A DNA stretch of 46,833 nucleotides from contig NZ_PQIG01000105.1 of the NCBI RefSeq assembly GCF_012349115.1, positions 1 through 46,833 of the forward strand. Direction: 5' to 3'. Shown here piece by piece: positions 9,006 through 17,685 of this stretch. The stretch comes from Rhizobium ruizarguesonis. GTDB lineage: Bacteria > Pseudomonadota > Alphaproteobacteria > Rhizobiales > Rhizobiaceae. The position numbers were made by a program, and so were the translations under genes. How positions within the stretch are numbered: position 1 is the stretch's first letter; each line of letters opens with the position of its first letter. The notes under the pieces are model-generated. The model had not been told where the DNA came from, made no database searches, and was given only the letters and a program-made list of their open reading frames with translations.

Positions 9006-9164
9006 GAATACCCCTCCCCAACCCCTCCTCACAAGGGGGAGGGTTTATCGGAGGCCCGGACGCACCAAATAGCGACCCTACTGTTGGCTGAGAGGCTGTT
9101 TTGAGATGAGAGCAGCAGCATCGAAACCCCTCCCTTTGTGGGGAGGGGATGGGGAGGAATTTAA
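9006..9164. repeat. Large inverted repeat inside the ABC transporter operon
   Basis: Two C-rich/G-rich arms of about 36 nt face each other: 9006-9042 (CCCCTCCCCAACCCCTCC...GGGGGAGGGTTT) and 9124-9164 (ACCCCTCCC...GGGGATGGGGAGG). About 80 nt lie between them. Each arm is also partly self-complementary. The RNA would fold into a very stable structure between the binding-protein and permease genes. Confidence 0.7.
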
Positions 9165-9165
9165 A

Positions 9166-9939
9166 TTACTTGGAAACGTCCTGGCCGAAATACTTGTCGG
9201 CGATCTTCTTGTAGGTGCCGTCGGCCTTGATGTCGGCAAGCGCCTTGTTGATTTCGGCGAGAAGCTCCGGCTCGTTCTTGCGGATGATGACGCCGGAGTA
9301 GTCGGCATTTTCCTGCTCGGCGACGATCCTCACCGGCGCGTCCGGCTTGTGCTTCTTGAAATCGAGGAAGGAGAGGCTGTCGTTGATCGTGGCGTCGGCG
9401 CGTTTGGTCAGTACGAGCTGGATCGACTGATCAAAACCGTCGGTGCCGACGAGCTCGGCACCGGCTTCGGTTGCGAGCTTGCCGAAGTTGCTGGTCAGCG
9501 ACTGTGCGGCCTTCTTGCCCTTCAGATCGGCGAAGGACTTGATGCTGCCGTCGCCGTCGCGGGCGATTAGTACGGCCTTGGAAGCGATATAGGGCTCGGA
9601 GAAATCATATTTCTGCTTGCGGGTTTCGGTGATGCCGACCTGGTTGATGACGGTGTCGTAGCGCTTTGCGTCGAGGCCGGCGATCAGGCCGTCCCACTTG
9701 CCTTCGACGAACTCGGCCTTGACGCCGAGCTTGGCGGCGATCGCTTCGCCGATCTCGACATCGAAGCCGACGAGCTTGCCGCTTTCGTCATGATAGGTGA
9801 AGGGCGCATAGGTGCCTTCGGTGCCGATCTTGAAGACGCCAGCCGATTTGATGGCGGCGAGGTTTTCACCGGCATGGGCAGGCAGGAGGGCCGCAGCCTG
9901 AATGAGGGCGGCGGCGGCGACGGTTTTCAACCAGTTCAT
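9166..9939 (-). CDS. Periplasmic amino-acid (cystine-type) binding protein
   Basis: Solute-binding protein of 257 residues, family 3 (SBP_bac_3). A Sec signal peptide is clear: NWLKTVAAAALIQAAALLPAHAG with cleavage near AHA. The mature part resembles E. coli FliY/TcyJ, with IGTEGTYAPFTYHDESGKLVGFDVEI, KWDGLIAGLDAKRYDTVINQV and YDFSEPYIAS. These suggest cystine or a related thiol amino acid as ligand, by similarity only. It is the first gene of the operon. An in-frame ATG four codons upstream (9951) sits directly against AAGG, so 9939 is the more likely start. Confidence 0.9.
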   Translation of the reverse strand: MNWLKTVAAAALIQAAALLPAHAGENLAAIKSAGVFKIGTEGTYAPFTYHDESGKLVGFDVEIGEAIAAKLGVKAEFVEGKWDGLIAGLDAKRYDTVINQVGITETRKQKYDFSEPYIASKAVLIARDGDGSIKSFADLKGKKAAQSLTSNFGKLATEAGAELVGTDGFDQSIQLVLTKRADATINDSLSFLDFKKHKPDAPVRIVAEQENADYSGVIIRKNEPELLAEINKALADIKADGTYKKIADKYFGQDVSK

Positions 9940-10089
9940 TGTTTCATCCATCCTTGGGAGGTGCTTCGGATGAGGATAGTTGGCAGAAAATTATGGCGCC
10001 GGAAGCGTAGAAAACTGCGAATAAAAGCAGCAACTGCAAATATTTTTCTCAAACGGCCGCTCGAACCATGAATCCGGCAGAAACAGGCA

Positions 10090-10959
10090 TCAAGCGGTGA
10101 TGCGGCGGCGTAGCCTTTCGCTGACGATGATGATCAATCCGGCGCCGAGGATCATCGCCGCGCCGACGACCACATTCTGTGTCGGGATGTCGGCCCAGAT
10201 CAGATAACCCAGGAGGAAGGCCCAGACGAGAGAGCTATATTCGAATGGCGCAAGCACGGAGACGGGCGCCTGGCGCATGCCTTCGAAAAGAGCGAACTGC
10301 GCGCAGCCAGCAACGACGCCGGTGGCAATGAGGAGCGCGAGCTGCGTCATATCGGGGGTCTGCCATGTCCAGATCACGGCAATGCCGGTCATGGCAAGAA
10401 AAAAGGCGTTGGAAACGGTGAGCTGGATAATGGTCTTCTCGTGCAGCGAGGTCTTGCGCAGCAGCACCATGGCGGAGGCCCAGAGCACGGCTGCCTGCAG
10501 CGCTAGATAGACCGGCCAGGAGATGGTGAGGCCGATCGGATTGCAGGCAATGAGAACGCCGACGAAGCCGACGCCGACGGCCAGCCAGCGCGCCGGCGTG
10601 ACTTTCTCCTTCAGGATGACCCAAGCCAGCAAGGTGCCGACGACAGGTGCGGCGTAATAAAGCGTGGTCACTTCGGCAAGCTGCAGGCGGCTTGCGGCGG
10701 AATAATAGGAAAGCCAGGCGCAGAGCAGAAGGATACTGCGGGCGACCATCGGCTTGATGATCGGCGATGTCATCGTCTGGCGGACGAGCTTGCCGCGACC
10801 ATAGGCGAGAGAACCGACGAGGATGGTGAGACTGCGGAAAAACAGGATCTGCCAGACGGGAATGCTTGAAACCAGGATCTTGATGATCGCGTCATGGAAG
10901 GTGAACGCCATATAGGCGACGGTCGTGAGCAGGATGCCCAGGCTGACGGAGTTTTTCAC
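10090..10959 (-). CDS. DMT-superfamily (EamA) membrane transporter
   Basis: A hydrophobic protein of about 289 residues with roughly ten membrane spans in two EamA repeats, typical of drug/metabolite exporters such as RhaT- or SAM-type carriers. Visible family signatures are FHDAIIKILVSSIPVWQILFFRS in the first repeat and YYAAPVVGTLLAWVILKEKV in the middle. The C-terminus is basic (SERLRRRI). The substrate is unknown. The start is uncertain: I prefer the GTG at 10959, just before the first hydrophobic span, but there is no good ribosome site; the frame stays open to a TTG at 11040. It is divergent from the DeoR gene. Confidence 0.85.
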   Translation of the reverse strand: MKNSVSLGILLTTVAYMAFTFHDAIIKILVSSIPVWQILFFRSLTILVGSLAYGRGKLVRQTMTSPIIKPMVARSILLLCAWLSYYSAASRLQLAEVTTLYYAAPVVGTLLAWVILKEKVTPARWLAVGVGFVGVLIACNPIGLTISWPVYLALQAAVLWASAMVLLRKTSLHEKTIIQLTVSNAFFLAMTGIAVIWTWQTPDMTQLALLIATGVVAGCAQFALFEGMRQAPVSVLAPFEYSSLVWAFLLGYLIWADIPTQNVVVGAAMILGAGLIIIVSERLRRRITA

Positions 10960-11171
10960 GGGGAGAAAGCACCAGGTGGCGGATATGCCAGCGGGAATCG
11001 GGATTGAGCAATCGATATTCCCGCCTTCAAGACCGGTCAATAGGGCATATTCGCTCTGGTAGTGCAGCTTTGTTTCCGAACGTCAGAAAACGTGTAACCG
11101 TGCATATTGCCTGCATGATCATAAGCGTTTATGCACGTTTTCGGTTTATGAGATCTCGATCCGGTAGGAAC

Positions 11172-11948
11172 ATGCAGGATTTTTTGTTGCGAGAGCGCCA
11201 AGGCGTGATTTCCGAGAGGCTGCGGCTGAATGGCCGCGTGCTGGCGACGGAGCTTGCGCTCGAATTCGGTGTCTCCGAGGATACGGTGCGGCGGGATCTG
11301 CGCGAGATGGCGGCGGCAGGGCTCTGCGAGCGGGTCTATGGCGGCGCATTGCCGGTCTCGCCGGCGCATGGAAGCCTGACGCAGCGTATCGGCTTTGCCG
11401 CTGACCGGAAACAGGCGCTGGGGCGCGCTGCGGCAAAGCAGATTGCCGCCGGCTCGACCGTGTTCTTCGATGCCGGCAGCACCAATCTGGCGATTGCCAA
11501 TGCGTTGCCGGCCGAACTAGCACTGACGGCTGCGACGAATGCGCCGGCGATTGCCGCGGCGCTGATCGACAAGCCTGCCGTCGCCGTCATCCTGATCGGC
11601 GGAATGGTGGACCGGCAGACGGGCGGTTCGCTCGGCGCCAAGGCCTTGCGGGATATGGAGCAGATCTCGCCCGATCTCTGCATTCTCGGCGCCTGCGGCG
11701 TCGATCTCGAGGCCGGCATCACGGTGTTCGGCTTCGAGGATGCGGAGTTCAAGCGGTTTGCGACATCCAGGAGCAAAAGGGTGTTGGTGGCTGCAACCTC
11801 GGAGAAATTCGGCACTGCGGCCCCCCATAGCATCCTGCCGGTCGCGCATTGCGAATGCCTGGTCGTCGAGCACGATGCCGATCCGGCCATTCTCGCCGGT
11901 TACCGCGAGCGCGGATGCAGGACTGTTCTCGCCGAGAAAACGAACTGA
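11172..11948 (+). CDS. DeoR-family transcriptional repressor
   Basis: Sugar-metabolism repressor of 258 residues. An N-terminal DeoR helix-turn-helix (LATELALEFGVSEDTVRRDLREM, about residues 22-44) precedes a DeoRC sensor domain of the phosphosugar-isomerase fold (VFFDAGSTNLAIANALP, GGMVDRQTGGSLGAKA). The effector is normally a phosphorylated sugar. The ATG at 11172 is preceded by TAGGAA at 5 nt; earlier in-frame ATGs add a non-conserved basic stretch. The MFS gene follows 63 nt downstream on the same strand, so this is probably a local regulator of a sugar or polyol permease. Confidence 0.9.
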   Translation: MQDFLLRERQGVISERLRLNGRVLATELALEFGVSEDTVRRDLREMAAAGLCERVYGGALPVSPAHGSLTQRIGFAADRKQALGRAAAKQIAAGSTVFFDAGSTNLAIANALPAELALTAATNAPAIAAALIDKPAVAVILIGGMVDRQTGGSLGAKALRDMEQISPDLCILGACGVDLEAGITVFGFEDAEFKRFATSRSKRVLVAATSEKFGTAAPHSILPVAHCECLVVEHDADPAILAGYRERGCRTVLAEKTN

Positions 11949-12011
11949 GGCGACGTCATAGAGTTTAGGGAGCCCGGGCCAAGCAAGCCCGGCAATGAGG
12001 AAAGACCGGAA

Positions 12012-13202
12012 ATGGATAGTCATGTGAGTACGCCGGGAGCCCGGAGCGGCTTCATTACCAGAAGCAGGGCGGCGGTTTCCCTGCTCTTTCTCATGAACGG
12101 TTTTGTCGTCGGCTGCTGGGCGCCGAAGATCCCGGATTTTGCCGAGCGTCTGGCGCTGACCAAGTTCGAGCTTGGGCTGATGATCCTCGTCTTCGGCGTC
12201 GGGTCGCTGGTCATGATGCCGATCGCCGGTGCGCAGATCGCCAAACACGGCTCGCGTGTCGTCGTTCAGGTACTGGCTGTCTGCTTGCTGCCGTTGCTGC
12301 TGGCATTGACGCTCGCGCCAAATGTGCCGACCGGGGCAATCTCGCTCTTCCTGTTCGGCGGCTTCATCGGCGCAATGGATGTGGCGATGAATGCCAATGC
12401 GGTGTCGGTCGAGAAATCCATGCGCCGCGCCATCATGTCGTCCTGTCACGCTTTCTGGAGCCTTGGCGGACTGATCGGCTCCGGTCTCGGCGGCATCGTG
12501 ATTTCCAAGCTCGGCATTCTCGGCCATGCGCAACTGGCGACGGCGCTGGCGGCAATCTTCCTTGCCGTCGCCTGGCCGATCATCCTTGCGGATCCGCCGC
12601 ATCCAGACACCAAGAAGGAAAAGACGAAGCTGCCGATGGTGCCGCTGCCGTGGCTGCTCGGACTGATGGCGCTGTTCAGCATGGTGCCCGAAGGTGCGGT
12701 TCTCGACTGGGGCGCGCTCTATCTCCGGCAGGAAATGGATGCATCCGTGGCACTATCCGGTCTTGGCTTCGCAGCCTTTTCGGCGACCATGGCAATCATG
12801 CGCTTTGGCGGCGACCTGGTGCGCGACCGTCTGGGTGGTGTCAAGACGCTGCGCATCTGCACGCTGTTTGCCATCGTCGGCATGCTGCTTGCAGGCCTGG
12901 CACCCAACGCCGAGATTGCCATCCTGGGCTTTGCCTTTTGCGGTATCGGCATTTCCAACATGGTGCCGATCGCCTTCTCGGCGGCGGGCAACATTCCCGG
13001 CCTCAAGCCCGGCATCGCCATCTCGGTGGTCACGACCATGGGCTATTCCGGCATGCTGGTTGCGCCATCGTTGATCGGCTTCGTCGCCGAGCATATCGGC
13101 TTTGCCGTCGTCTTCATGGCGCTGCCGGTGCTGCTCATCGTCGTTCTCCTGCTCTCCAAGCTGGCCCATTATGCCGACGGCACGACCGGAGGCGGTCACT
13201 GA
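12012..13202 (+). CDS. MFS transporter, YbjJ/FucP-like
   Basis: Major facilitator protein of 396 residues with 12 predicted spans. The N-terminal half has FLMNGFVVGCWAPKIPDFAERL, a pattern of the YbjJ-like sugar branch of MFS. The loop between helices 2 and 3 is GAQIAKHGSRVV, and the central cytoplasmic loop (DPPHPDTKKEKTK) divides the two halves. The substrate is not determined; the DeoR gene immediately upstream suggests a sugar or sugar alcohol. The ribosome site GAGGAAAG lies about 8 nt before the ATG. Confidence 0.88.
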   Translation: MDSHVSTPGARSGFITRSRAAVSLLFLMNGFVVGCWAPKIPDFAERLALTKFELGLMILVFGVGSLVMMPIAGAQIAKHGSRVVVQVLAVCLLPLLLALTLAPNVPTGAISLFLFGGFIGAMDVAMNANAVSVEKSMRRAIMSSCHAFWSLGGLIGSGLGGIVISKLGILGHAQLATALAAIFLAVAWPIILADPPHPDTKKEKTKLPMVPLPWLLGLMALFSMVPEGAVLDWGALYLRQEMDASVALSGLGFAAFSATMAIMRFGGDLVRDRLGGVKTLRICTLFAIVGMLLAGLAPNAEIAILGFAFCGIGISNMVPIAFSAAGNIPGLKPGIAISVVTTMGYSGMLVAPSLIGFVAEHIGFAVVFMALPVLLIVVLLLSKLAHYADGTTGGGH

Positions 13203-13278
13203 GCCGCCTCCCAACAAAAGTGATATCAGGGGCGGTTGACAAGAAAGCGGTCATGATCCACCTGAAAGGCACTGTTTC

Positions 13279-13383
13279 TAAAGCGCGTCGCAATCTTTCA
13301 GATTCGCTCCTCGCGCTTTAGGTCTTTATTTTTCGCATGTCGTTATCGCAAAACCGCTGCACACTTTTGCGCGACATGCTTTA
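13279..13383. repeat. RIME-like element directly upstream of ispG
   Basis: The left palindrome (13279-13320) has arms TAAAGCGCG / CGCGCTTTA. The right one (13335-13383) has arms GCATGTCG / CGACATGC with the AAAACCGCTGCACACTTTT core. This is the reverse complement of the left two thirds of the compound element at 46573. It ends three bases before the GTG of ispG. Confidence 0.85.
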
Positions 13384-13386
13384 GGG

Positions 13387-14652
13387 GTGCAAGAACTCTT
13401 CATGTTGTCAGCCGCCGATTTTGATCCGAAACCACGCCGTGCTTCCGTTGCCGTCGATGTCGGCGGCGTCATCGTCGGCGGCGGGGCGCCGGTCGTCGTG
13501 CAATCCATGACGAACACCGATACGGCCGATATCGATTCCACCGTCGCGCAGGTCGCCGCTCTCCACCGGGCAGGCTCGGAGCTGGTGCGCATCACCGTCG
13601 ATCGCGACGAGAGTGCGGCCGCCGTGCCGAAGATCCGCGAGCGGCTGCTGCGCCTCGGCATGGACGTGCCTTTGATCGGCGACTTCCACTATATTGGCCA
13701 CAAGCTGCTCGCCGATCATCCTGATTGTGCCGCGGCGCTGGCGAAATACCGCATCAACCCCGGCAATGTCGGCTTCAAGGACAAGAAGGACAAGCAGTTC
13801 GCCGAGATCATCGAGATGGCGATCCGTTATGACAAGCCGGTGCGTATCGGCGTCAACTGGGGCTCGCTTGATCAGGATCTGCTGACGGCGCTGATGGACC
13901 AGAATGCCGAAGCCGGGTCGCCGCTTTCGGCCCGGCAGGTGACGCGCGAGGCGATCGTGCAGTCGGCGCTGCTTTCGGCAGCCCTTGCCGAAGAGATCGG
14001 CTTGCCGCGCAACCGCATCATCCTGTCGGCCAAGGTCAGCCAGGTGCAGGACCTGATCGCCGTCAATTCCATGCTTGCCGAACGCTCCAATCATGCGCTG
14101 CATCTCGGCCTGACTGAAGCCGGCATGGGCACCAAGGGTATCGTCGCCTCGTCGGCGGCGATGGGCTTCGTGCTGCAGCACGGCATCGGCGATACGATTC
14201 GCGTGTCGCTGACGCCGGAGCCGAACGGCGACCGCACGCGCGAAGTCCAGGTGGCGCAGGAAATCCTGCAGGTCATGGGCTTCCGCCAGTTCATACCCGT
14301 CGTTGCGGCCTGTCCGGGCTGCGGACGCACGACGTCGACGGTGTTCCAGGAGCTCGCCCAGAACATCCAGAACGATATCCGCAAGAACATGCCGGTCTGG
14401 CGCGAGAAATATCCCGGCGTCGAGGCACTGAACGTCGCCGTCATGGGCTGCATCGTCAATGGGCCGGGCGAAAGCAAACATGCCGATATCGGCATTTCGC
14501 TTCCGGGTACCGGCGAGACGCCAGCGGCCCCCGTCTTCATCGACGGCCGGAAGGCGTTGACGCTGCGCGGTCCCAATATCGCCGCCGACTTCGAAGCGCT
14601 TGTCGTCGACTATATCGAGAAGCGTTTCGGCCAGCGGACGGCGGCGGAATGA
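13387..14652 (+). CDS. ispG: 4-hydroxy-3-methylbut-2-enyl diphosphate synthase (IspG/GcpE)
   Basis: Penultimate enzyme of the MEP isoprenoid pathway, reducing methylerythritol cyclodiphosphate to HMBPP with a [4Fe-4S] cluster. The 421-residue protein has the TIM-barrel start VVVQSMTNTDTADI, the barrel segment RINPGNVG, and the C-terminal cluster motifs ACPGCGRTTST and VMGCIVNGPGE, which carry the three ligand cysteines. The start may be GTG 13387, overlapped by an AGGGG-like ribosome site that directly follows the RIME-like element, or ATG 13402, which has little upstream signal. The leader must lie within the repeat either way. hisC begins 17 nt downstream. Confidence 0.96.
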   Translation: MQELFMLSAADFDPKPRRASVAVDVGGVIVGGGAPVVVQSMTNTDTADIDSTVAQVAALHRAGSELVRITVDRDESAAAVPKIRERLLRLGMDVPLIGDFHYIGHKLLADHPDCAAALAKYRINPGNVGFKDKKDKQFAEIIEMAIRYDKPVRIGVNWGSLDQDLLTALMDQNAEAGSPLSARQVTREAIVQSALLSAALAEEIGLPRNRIILSAKVSQVQDLIAVNSMLAERSNHALHLGLTEAGMGTKGIVASSAAMGFVLQHGIGDTIRVSLTPEPNGDRTREVQVAQEILQVMGFRQFIPVVAACPGCGRTTSTVFQELAQNIQNDIRKNMPVWREKYPGVEALNVAVMGCIVNGPGESKHADIGISLPGTGETPAAPVFIDGRKALTLRGPNIAADFEALVVDYIEKRFGQRTAAE

Positions 14653-14668
14653 GCGCCCGCAAGTTCGC

Positions 14669-15730
14669 ATGAGCCGGTACTGGTCGCCAATCGTCAGCAA
14701 GCTTCGGCCCTATGTCGCGGGCGAGCAGCCCCGCATCCCGAACATGGTCAAGCTCAATACGAACGAGAGCCCTTACGGGCCGTCTCCGAAGGCGCTCGAG
14801 GCGATCAGGGAAGCGGCGGACGATCGTCTGCGGCTCTATCCCGATCCCTCCGCCATGGAATTGCGCGAGACGATCGCGGCCCATTTCGGCCTGACGGCGG
14901 AAGAAGTATTCGTCGGCAATGGCTCCGACGAGGTTCTTGCGCATGTGTTTCAGGCGCTGCTGAAACATGAGCGGCCGCTTCTCTACCCCGATGTGACCTA
15001 TGCCTTCTATTCGACCTATAGCCTGCTATACGGCGTCGAAGCGATCGAGGTGCCTGTTGATGATGGGTTCCGCATCCGGTTGGAAGATTACGACAGACCA
15101 TGCGGCGCGATCATCATCCCCAATCCGAATGCACCGACCGGTATCGGCCTGCCGCTTGCCGGTATCGAAGCACTTCTTGCCGCCCATCCGGATGCGGTCG
15201 TCGTCATAGACGAGGCTTATGTCGATTTCGGCGGTGAAAGCGCCATCCCGCTGATATCCACGCATCCCAATCTACTGGTAATCCAGACCCTGTCGAAATC
15301 CCGTTCGCTTGCAGGTCTGCGCATCGGCTTCGCGCTGGGACAGCGGCCGCTGATCGAGGCGCTGGAGCGGGTCAAGGACAGTTTCAATTCCTATCCGCTC
15401 GATCGTCTGGCGCAGCTTGCCGCGACGGCGGCGATCAAGGACGAGGCGTGGTTCGAGACATGCCGGAGGAAAATCATCGCCAGCCGGGAAAGCCTCGGTT
15501 CTGAACTTGAAGCTTTGGGTTTCGAGGTCTTGCCGTCGCAGGCGAATTTCGTTTTCGCGAGGCACGAAAGCCGTTCGGGAGCAGCGCTTCAAGCCGCCCT
15601 ACGGGAGCGCGGCATTCTCGTCCGGCATTTTGCCAAGCCGCGTATTTCGGACTTCCTGCGTATCAGCATCGGCACGGACGAGGAGTGTGCCCGTCTGGTT
15701 TCCGCCCTTGAGGAGATATTGGCCGCCTGA
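14669..15730 (+). CDS. hisC: Histidinol-phosphate aminotransferase (HisC-type, PLP)
   Basis: Class I/II PLP aminotransferase of 353 residues, converting imidazole-acetol phosphate and glutamate to histidinol phosphate; HisC homologues often also accept aromatic amino acids. Family landmarks are KLNTNESPYGPSPKALEAI at the N-terminus, FVGNGSDEVLAHVFQALL, the PNPNAPTGIGLP substrate loop and the PLP-lysine segment TLSKSRSLAGLRIGFALG. The ATG at 14669 matches the family N-terminus (SRYWSPIVSKLRPY); 23 further upstream codons overlap ispG and are unlikely to be used. The link to histidine synthesis is by family, since no other his gene is nearby. The next gene converges with a 12-nt gap. Confidence 0.88.
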   Translation: MSRYWSPIVSKLRPYVAGEQPRIPNMVKLNTNESPYGPSPKALEAIREAADDRLRLYPDPSAMELRETIAAHFGLTAEEVFVGNGSDEVLAHVFQALLKHERPLLYPDVTYAFYSTYSLLYGVEAIEVPVDDGFRIRLEDYDRPCGAIIIPNPNAPTGIGLPLAGIEALLAAHPDAVVVIDEAYVDFGGESAIPLISTHPNLLVIQTLSKSRSLAGLRIGFALGQRPLIEALERVKDSFNSYPLDRLAQLAATAAIKDEAWFETCRRKIIASRESLGSELEALGFEVLPSQANFVFARHESRSGAALQAALRERGILVRHFAKPRISDFLRISIGTDEECARLVSALEEILAA

Positions 15731-15742
15731 CCAGGAAAGGCT

Positions 15743-16657
15743 CTAGTTCTTCCGGTCGGCGATGAAATGCGCCGCGGCGGTAAGGGTCGAGGCGCGGGCG
15801 CCATAGGGGGCCAGCAGCGCCTCGGCATCGCGGACATGCTCACGGAGCTGGGCCTCGGCCCATTCCATGCCGCGCAGGGCCACAAGCGTTCCCTTGCCGC
15901 GGGCCGCATCCTTGCCGGTTGCCTTGCCCATGGTCGCCGCGTCCGAGGTCAGGTCGAGAATGTCGTCGGCAAGCTGAAAGGCAAGGCCGATCTTTTCGCC
16001 GAAGGCGCGCAGGCGGCGGCGATCTTCCGGCAGGCTTGCCGAGATGACGGCGCCGGCTTCGCAGGCGAAGCGGATCAGCGCGCCTGTTTTCATCGCCTGC
16101 AGGCGGATGATGCCGGCCTCGTCAGGGACCTGCCTTTCCGCCGCGAGATCGAGCGCCTGGCCGCCGGCCATGCCGCCGAGACCGGCTGCGCGGGCAAGGG
16201 CCAGCACAAGCGATGCCTTGCTCGAATCGGGAAGGGTCGTTTCCGGCGCGGCGATGATGTCGAAGGCATAGGTCAGCAGGCTGTCGCCCGCGAGGATTGC
16301 CGTCGCTTCGTCGAACTTTATGTGCACCGTCGGTTTACCGCGGCGCAGGTCGTCATCGTCCATGGCCGGCAAGTCGTCATGCACGAGAGAATAGCAGTGG
16401 ACACATTCGAGTGCGGCGCCGACGCGAAGTGCCGCCTCAGCGTCGCCGCCGAGAAGGGCTGCACTTTCGACGACGAGAAACGGGCGCAGCCGCTTGCCGC
16501 CGTTCAACACGGCATAATGCATGGCATCGCGCAGCGTCTCGGGCCTGGCGATTTCATCGGAAAGAACATTTGCTGAAAGCAATGCGTCGAGCAGCGCCTC
16601 GATCTCGCGGGCGTTGTTCTTCAGCCTCGTCTCGAAAGTGTCCCGGTTCGCGTCCAT
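15743..16657 (-). CDS. ispA: Short-chain polyprenyl diphosphate synthase (farnesyl-PP synthase)
   Basis: All-alpha trans-prenyltransferase of 304 residues joining IPP to DMAPP or GPP. The first aspartate-rich motif is DDLPAMDDDDLRRGKPT, with the two-residue insertion of bacterial type II farnesyl synthases, and the second is LAFQLADDILD. The GGKRLRPFLV segment and KTGALIRFACEAGA are also typical. An upstream CYSLVHDD pattern favours C15 product, but chain length is an inference. The start is ATG 16657; the open frame continues upstream to 16951 through sequence without family character that overlaps mtgA on the other strand. It is convergent with hisC and divergent from mtgA. Confidence 0.92.
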   Translation of the reverse strand: MDANRDTFETRLKNNAREIEALLDALLSANVLSDEIARPETLRDAMHYAVLNGGKRLRPFLVVESAALLGGDAEAALRVGAALECVHCYSLVHDDLPAMDDDDLRRGKPTVHIKFDEATAILAGDSLLTYAFDIIAAPETTLPDSSKASLVLALARAAGLGGMAGGQALDLAAERQVPDEAGIIRLQAMKTGALIRFACEAGAVISASLPEDRRRLRAFGEKIGLAFQLADDILDLTSDAATMGKATGKDAARGKGTLVALRGMEWAEAQLREHVRDAEALLAPYGARASTLTAAAHFIADRKN

Positions 16658-16828
16658 GGGCGCTGTTTGGCATGAGCGCCCCCGGGCTTGCAACGGAATT
16701 GTCGATGGCGGCAGCAAGATTCGCCACGCACTCTGGCATAAGCTCTGCACAGGCGTTATGAGAACGACAGGAGCGAAATCGGACTGGGGACATTGGATAT
16801 AGCGCCAGAGAGAGAGGACAGCGTCGAC

Positions 16829-17530
16829 ATGCCGGCTCGTCGGCGATGGTTCGAAGACCGGCGTGTGTTGAAACGCATTGTTCTTGCCGTGCTGATCGTG
16901 CTGATCCTTCCCTATGCGCTGATCCTTTTCTATCTGCTGCCCTTCATTCACCCCGTCTCGACGCTGATGCTGCGCGATCTCGTGCTGCTGCGTGGTTACG
17001 ACCGGCAGTGGGTGTCGCTGGATAAAATCGCCCCGGTTGTGGTGCAGTCGGTGATGATGTCAGAGGACGGACAGTATTGCTTTCACGGCGGCGTCGACTG
17101 GGCGGAAATGCGCATGCTGGTCGAGGATACGCTGAAAGGCCAGGCGACGCGCGGCGGCAGCACGATCCCGATGCAGACGGCGAAGAACCTCTTCCTCTGG
17201 AACAGCCGCTCGTTCGTGCGCAAGGCGCTGGAACTTCCGCTCGCGGTGACCACGGATTTCGTCCTGTCGAAACGGCGGCTGATGGAAATCTATCTCAACA
17301 TCGCCGAATGGGGTCCCGGCATCTACGGTATCGAGGCGGCGGCCCAGCATCATTTCAAGGTGCCAGCCTCGAAGCTGACGCGGCGCCAGGCATCGCTGCT
17401 TGCCGTCTCGCTGCCAAACCCGATCGACCGCAATGCCGGCAAGCCCGGACGAGGCCTTCGCCGGCTCGCCGGTGTCATCGAGAGGCGCGCCCAGGGTTCG
17501 GGCGACTACATCAAATGCATCTATGATTGA
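16829..17530 (+). CDS. mtgA: Monofunctional biosynthetic peptidoglycan transglycosylase
   Basis: Glycosyltransferase family 51 enzyme of 233 residues that polymerises lipid II into glycan strands at the periplasmic face. A single N-terminal membrane anchor (VLKRIVLAVLIVLILPYALILFYLL, about 10-35) precedes the catalytic domain. The catalytic glutamate is in MMSEDGQYCFHGGVDW. RGGSTIPMQTAKNLFLW and KRRLMEIYLNIAEWGPGIYGIEAAA are further GT51 motifs. No transpeptidase domain is present. The ATG at 16829 has GAGAGAGG about 10 nt upstream; an in-frame TTG at 16793 has GGGGA only 2 nt away and is less likely. Confidence 0.94.
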   Translation: MPARRRWFEDRRVLKRIVLAVLIVLILPYALILFYLLPFIHPVSTLMLRDLVLLRGYDRQWVSLDKIAPVVVQSVMMSEDGQYCFHGGVDWAEMRMLVEDTLKGQATRGGSTIPMQTAKNLFLWNSRSFVRKALELPLAVTTDFVLSKRRLMEIYLNIAEWGPGIYGIEAAAQHHFKVPASKLTRRQASLLAVSLPNPIDRNAGKPGRGLRRLAGVIERRAQGSGDYIKCIYD

Positions 17531-17556
17531 GATCATCCTGTTCTAAATTATATGGT

Positions 17557-17609
17557 TAGAGCATGACGTCGTCCGAAAACCGCTCACACTTTTCGGCATC
17601 ATGTTCTAG
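17557..17609. repeat. Single RIME-like palindrome
   Basis: Arms AGAGCATGACG / CATCATGTTCT surround the CCGAAAACCGCTCACACTTTTCGG core, one side of the double element at 7479. A remnant resembling the companion palindrome may lie at 17530-17550. The frame of the next gene stays open through this repeat, but coding does not start in it. Confidence 0.8.
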
Positions 17610-17685
17610 AGGCGGCAAGCGTCATCAGACATTCTTGGTTCTGCCATATGGGCGAGTGCAGTCCAACCAGAGCCGCGATTCACCC

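Noticed and set aside
11096..11135. Possible DeoR operator (TGCAT ... ATGCA) before the DeoR gene
   Set aside because: Only short arms match and the centre is not symmetric; too weak to list as a feature.
16658..16951. N-terminal extension of the prenyl synthase to 402 residues
   Set aside because: The added codons overlap mtgA on the other strand and have no family similarity; ATG 16657 gives normal length.
17563..17685. 41-codon N-terminal extension of the DUF1868 protein
   Set aside because: The codons derive from the RIME-like palindrome at 17557-17609 and its flank; the family N-terminus matches ATG 17686.
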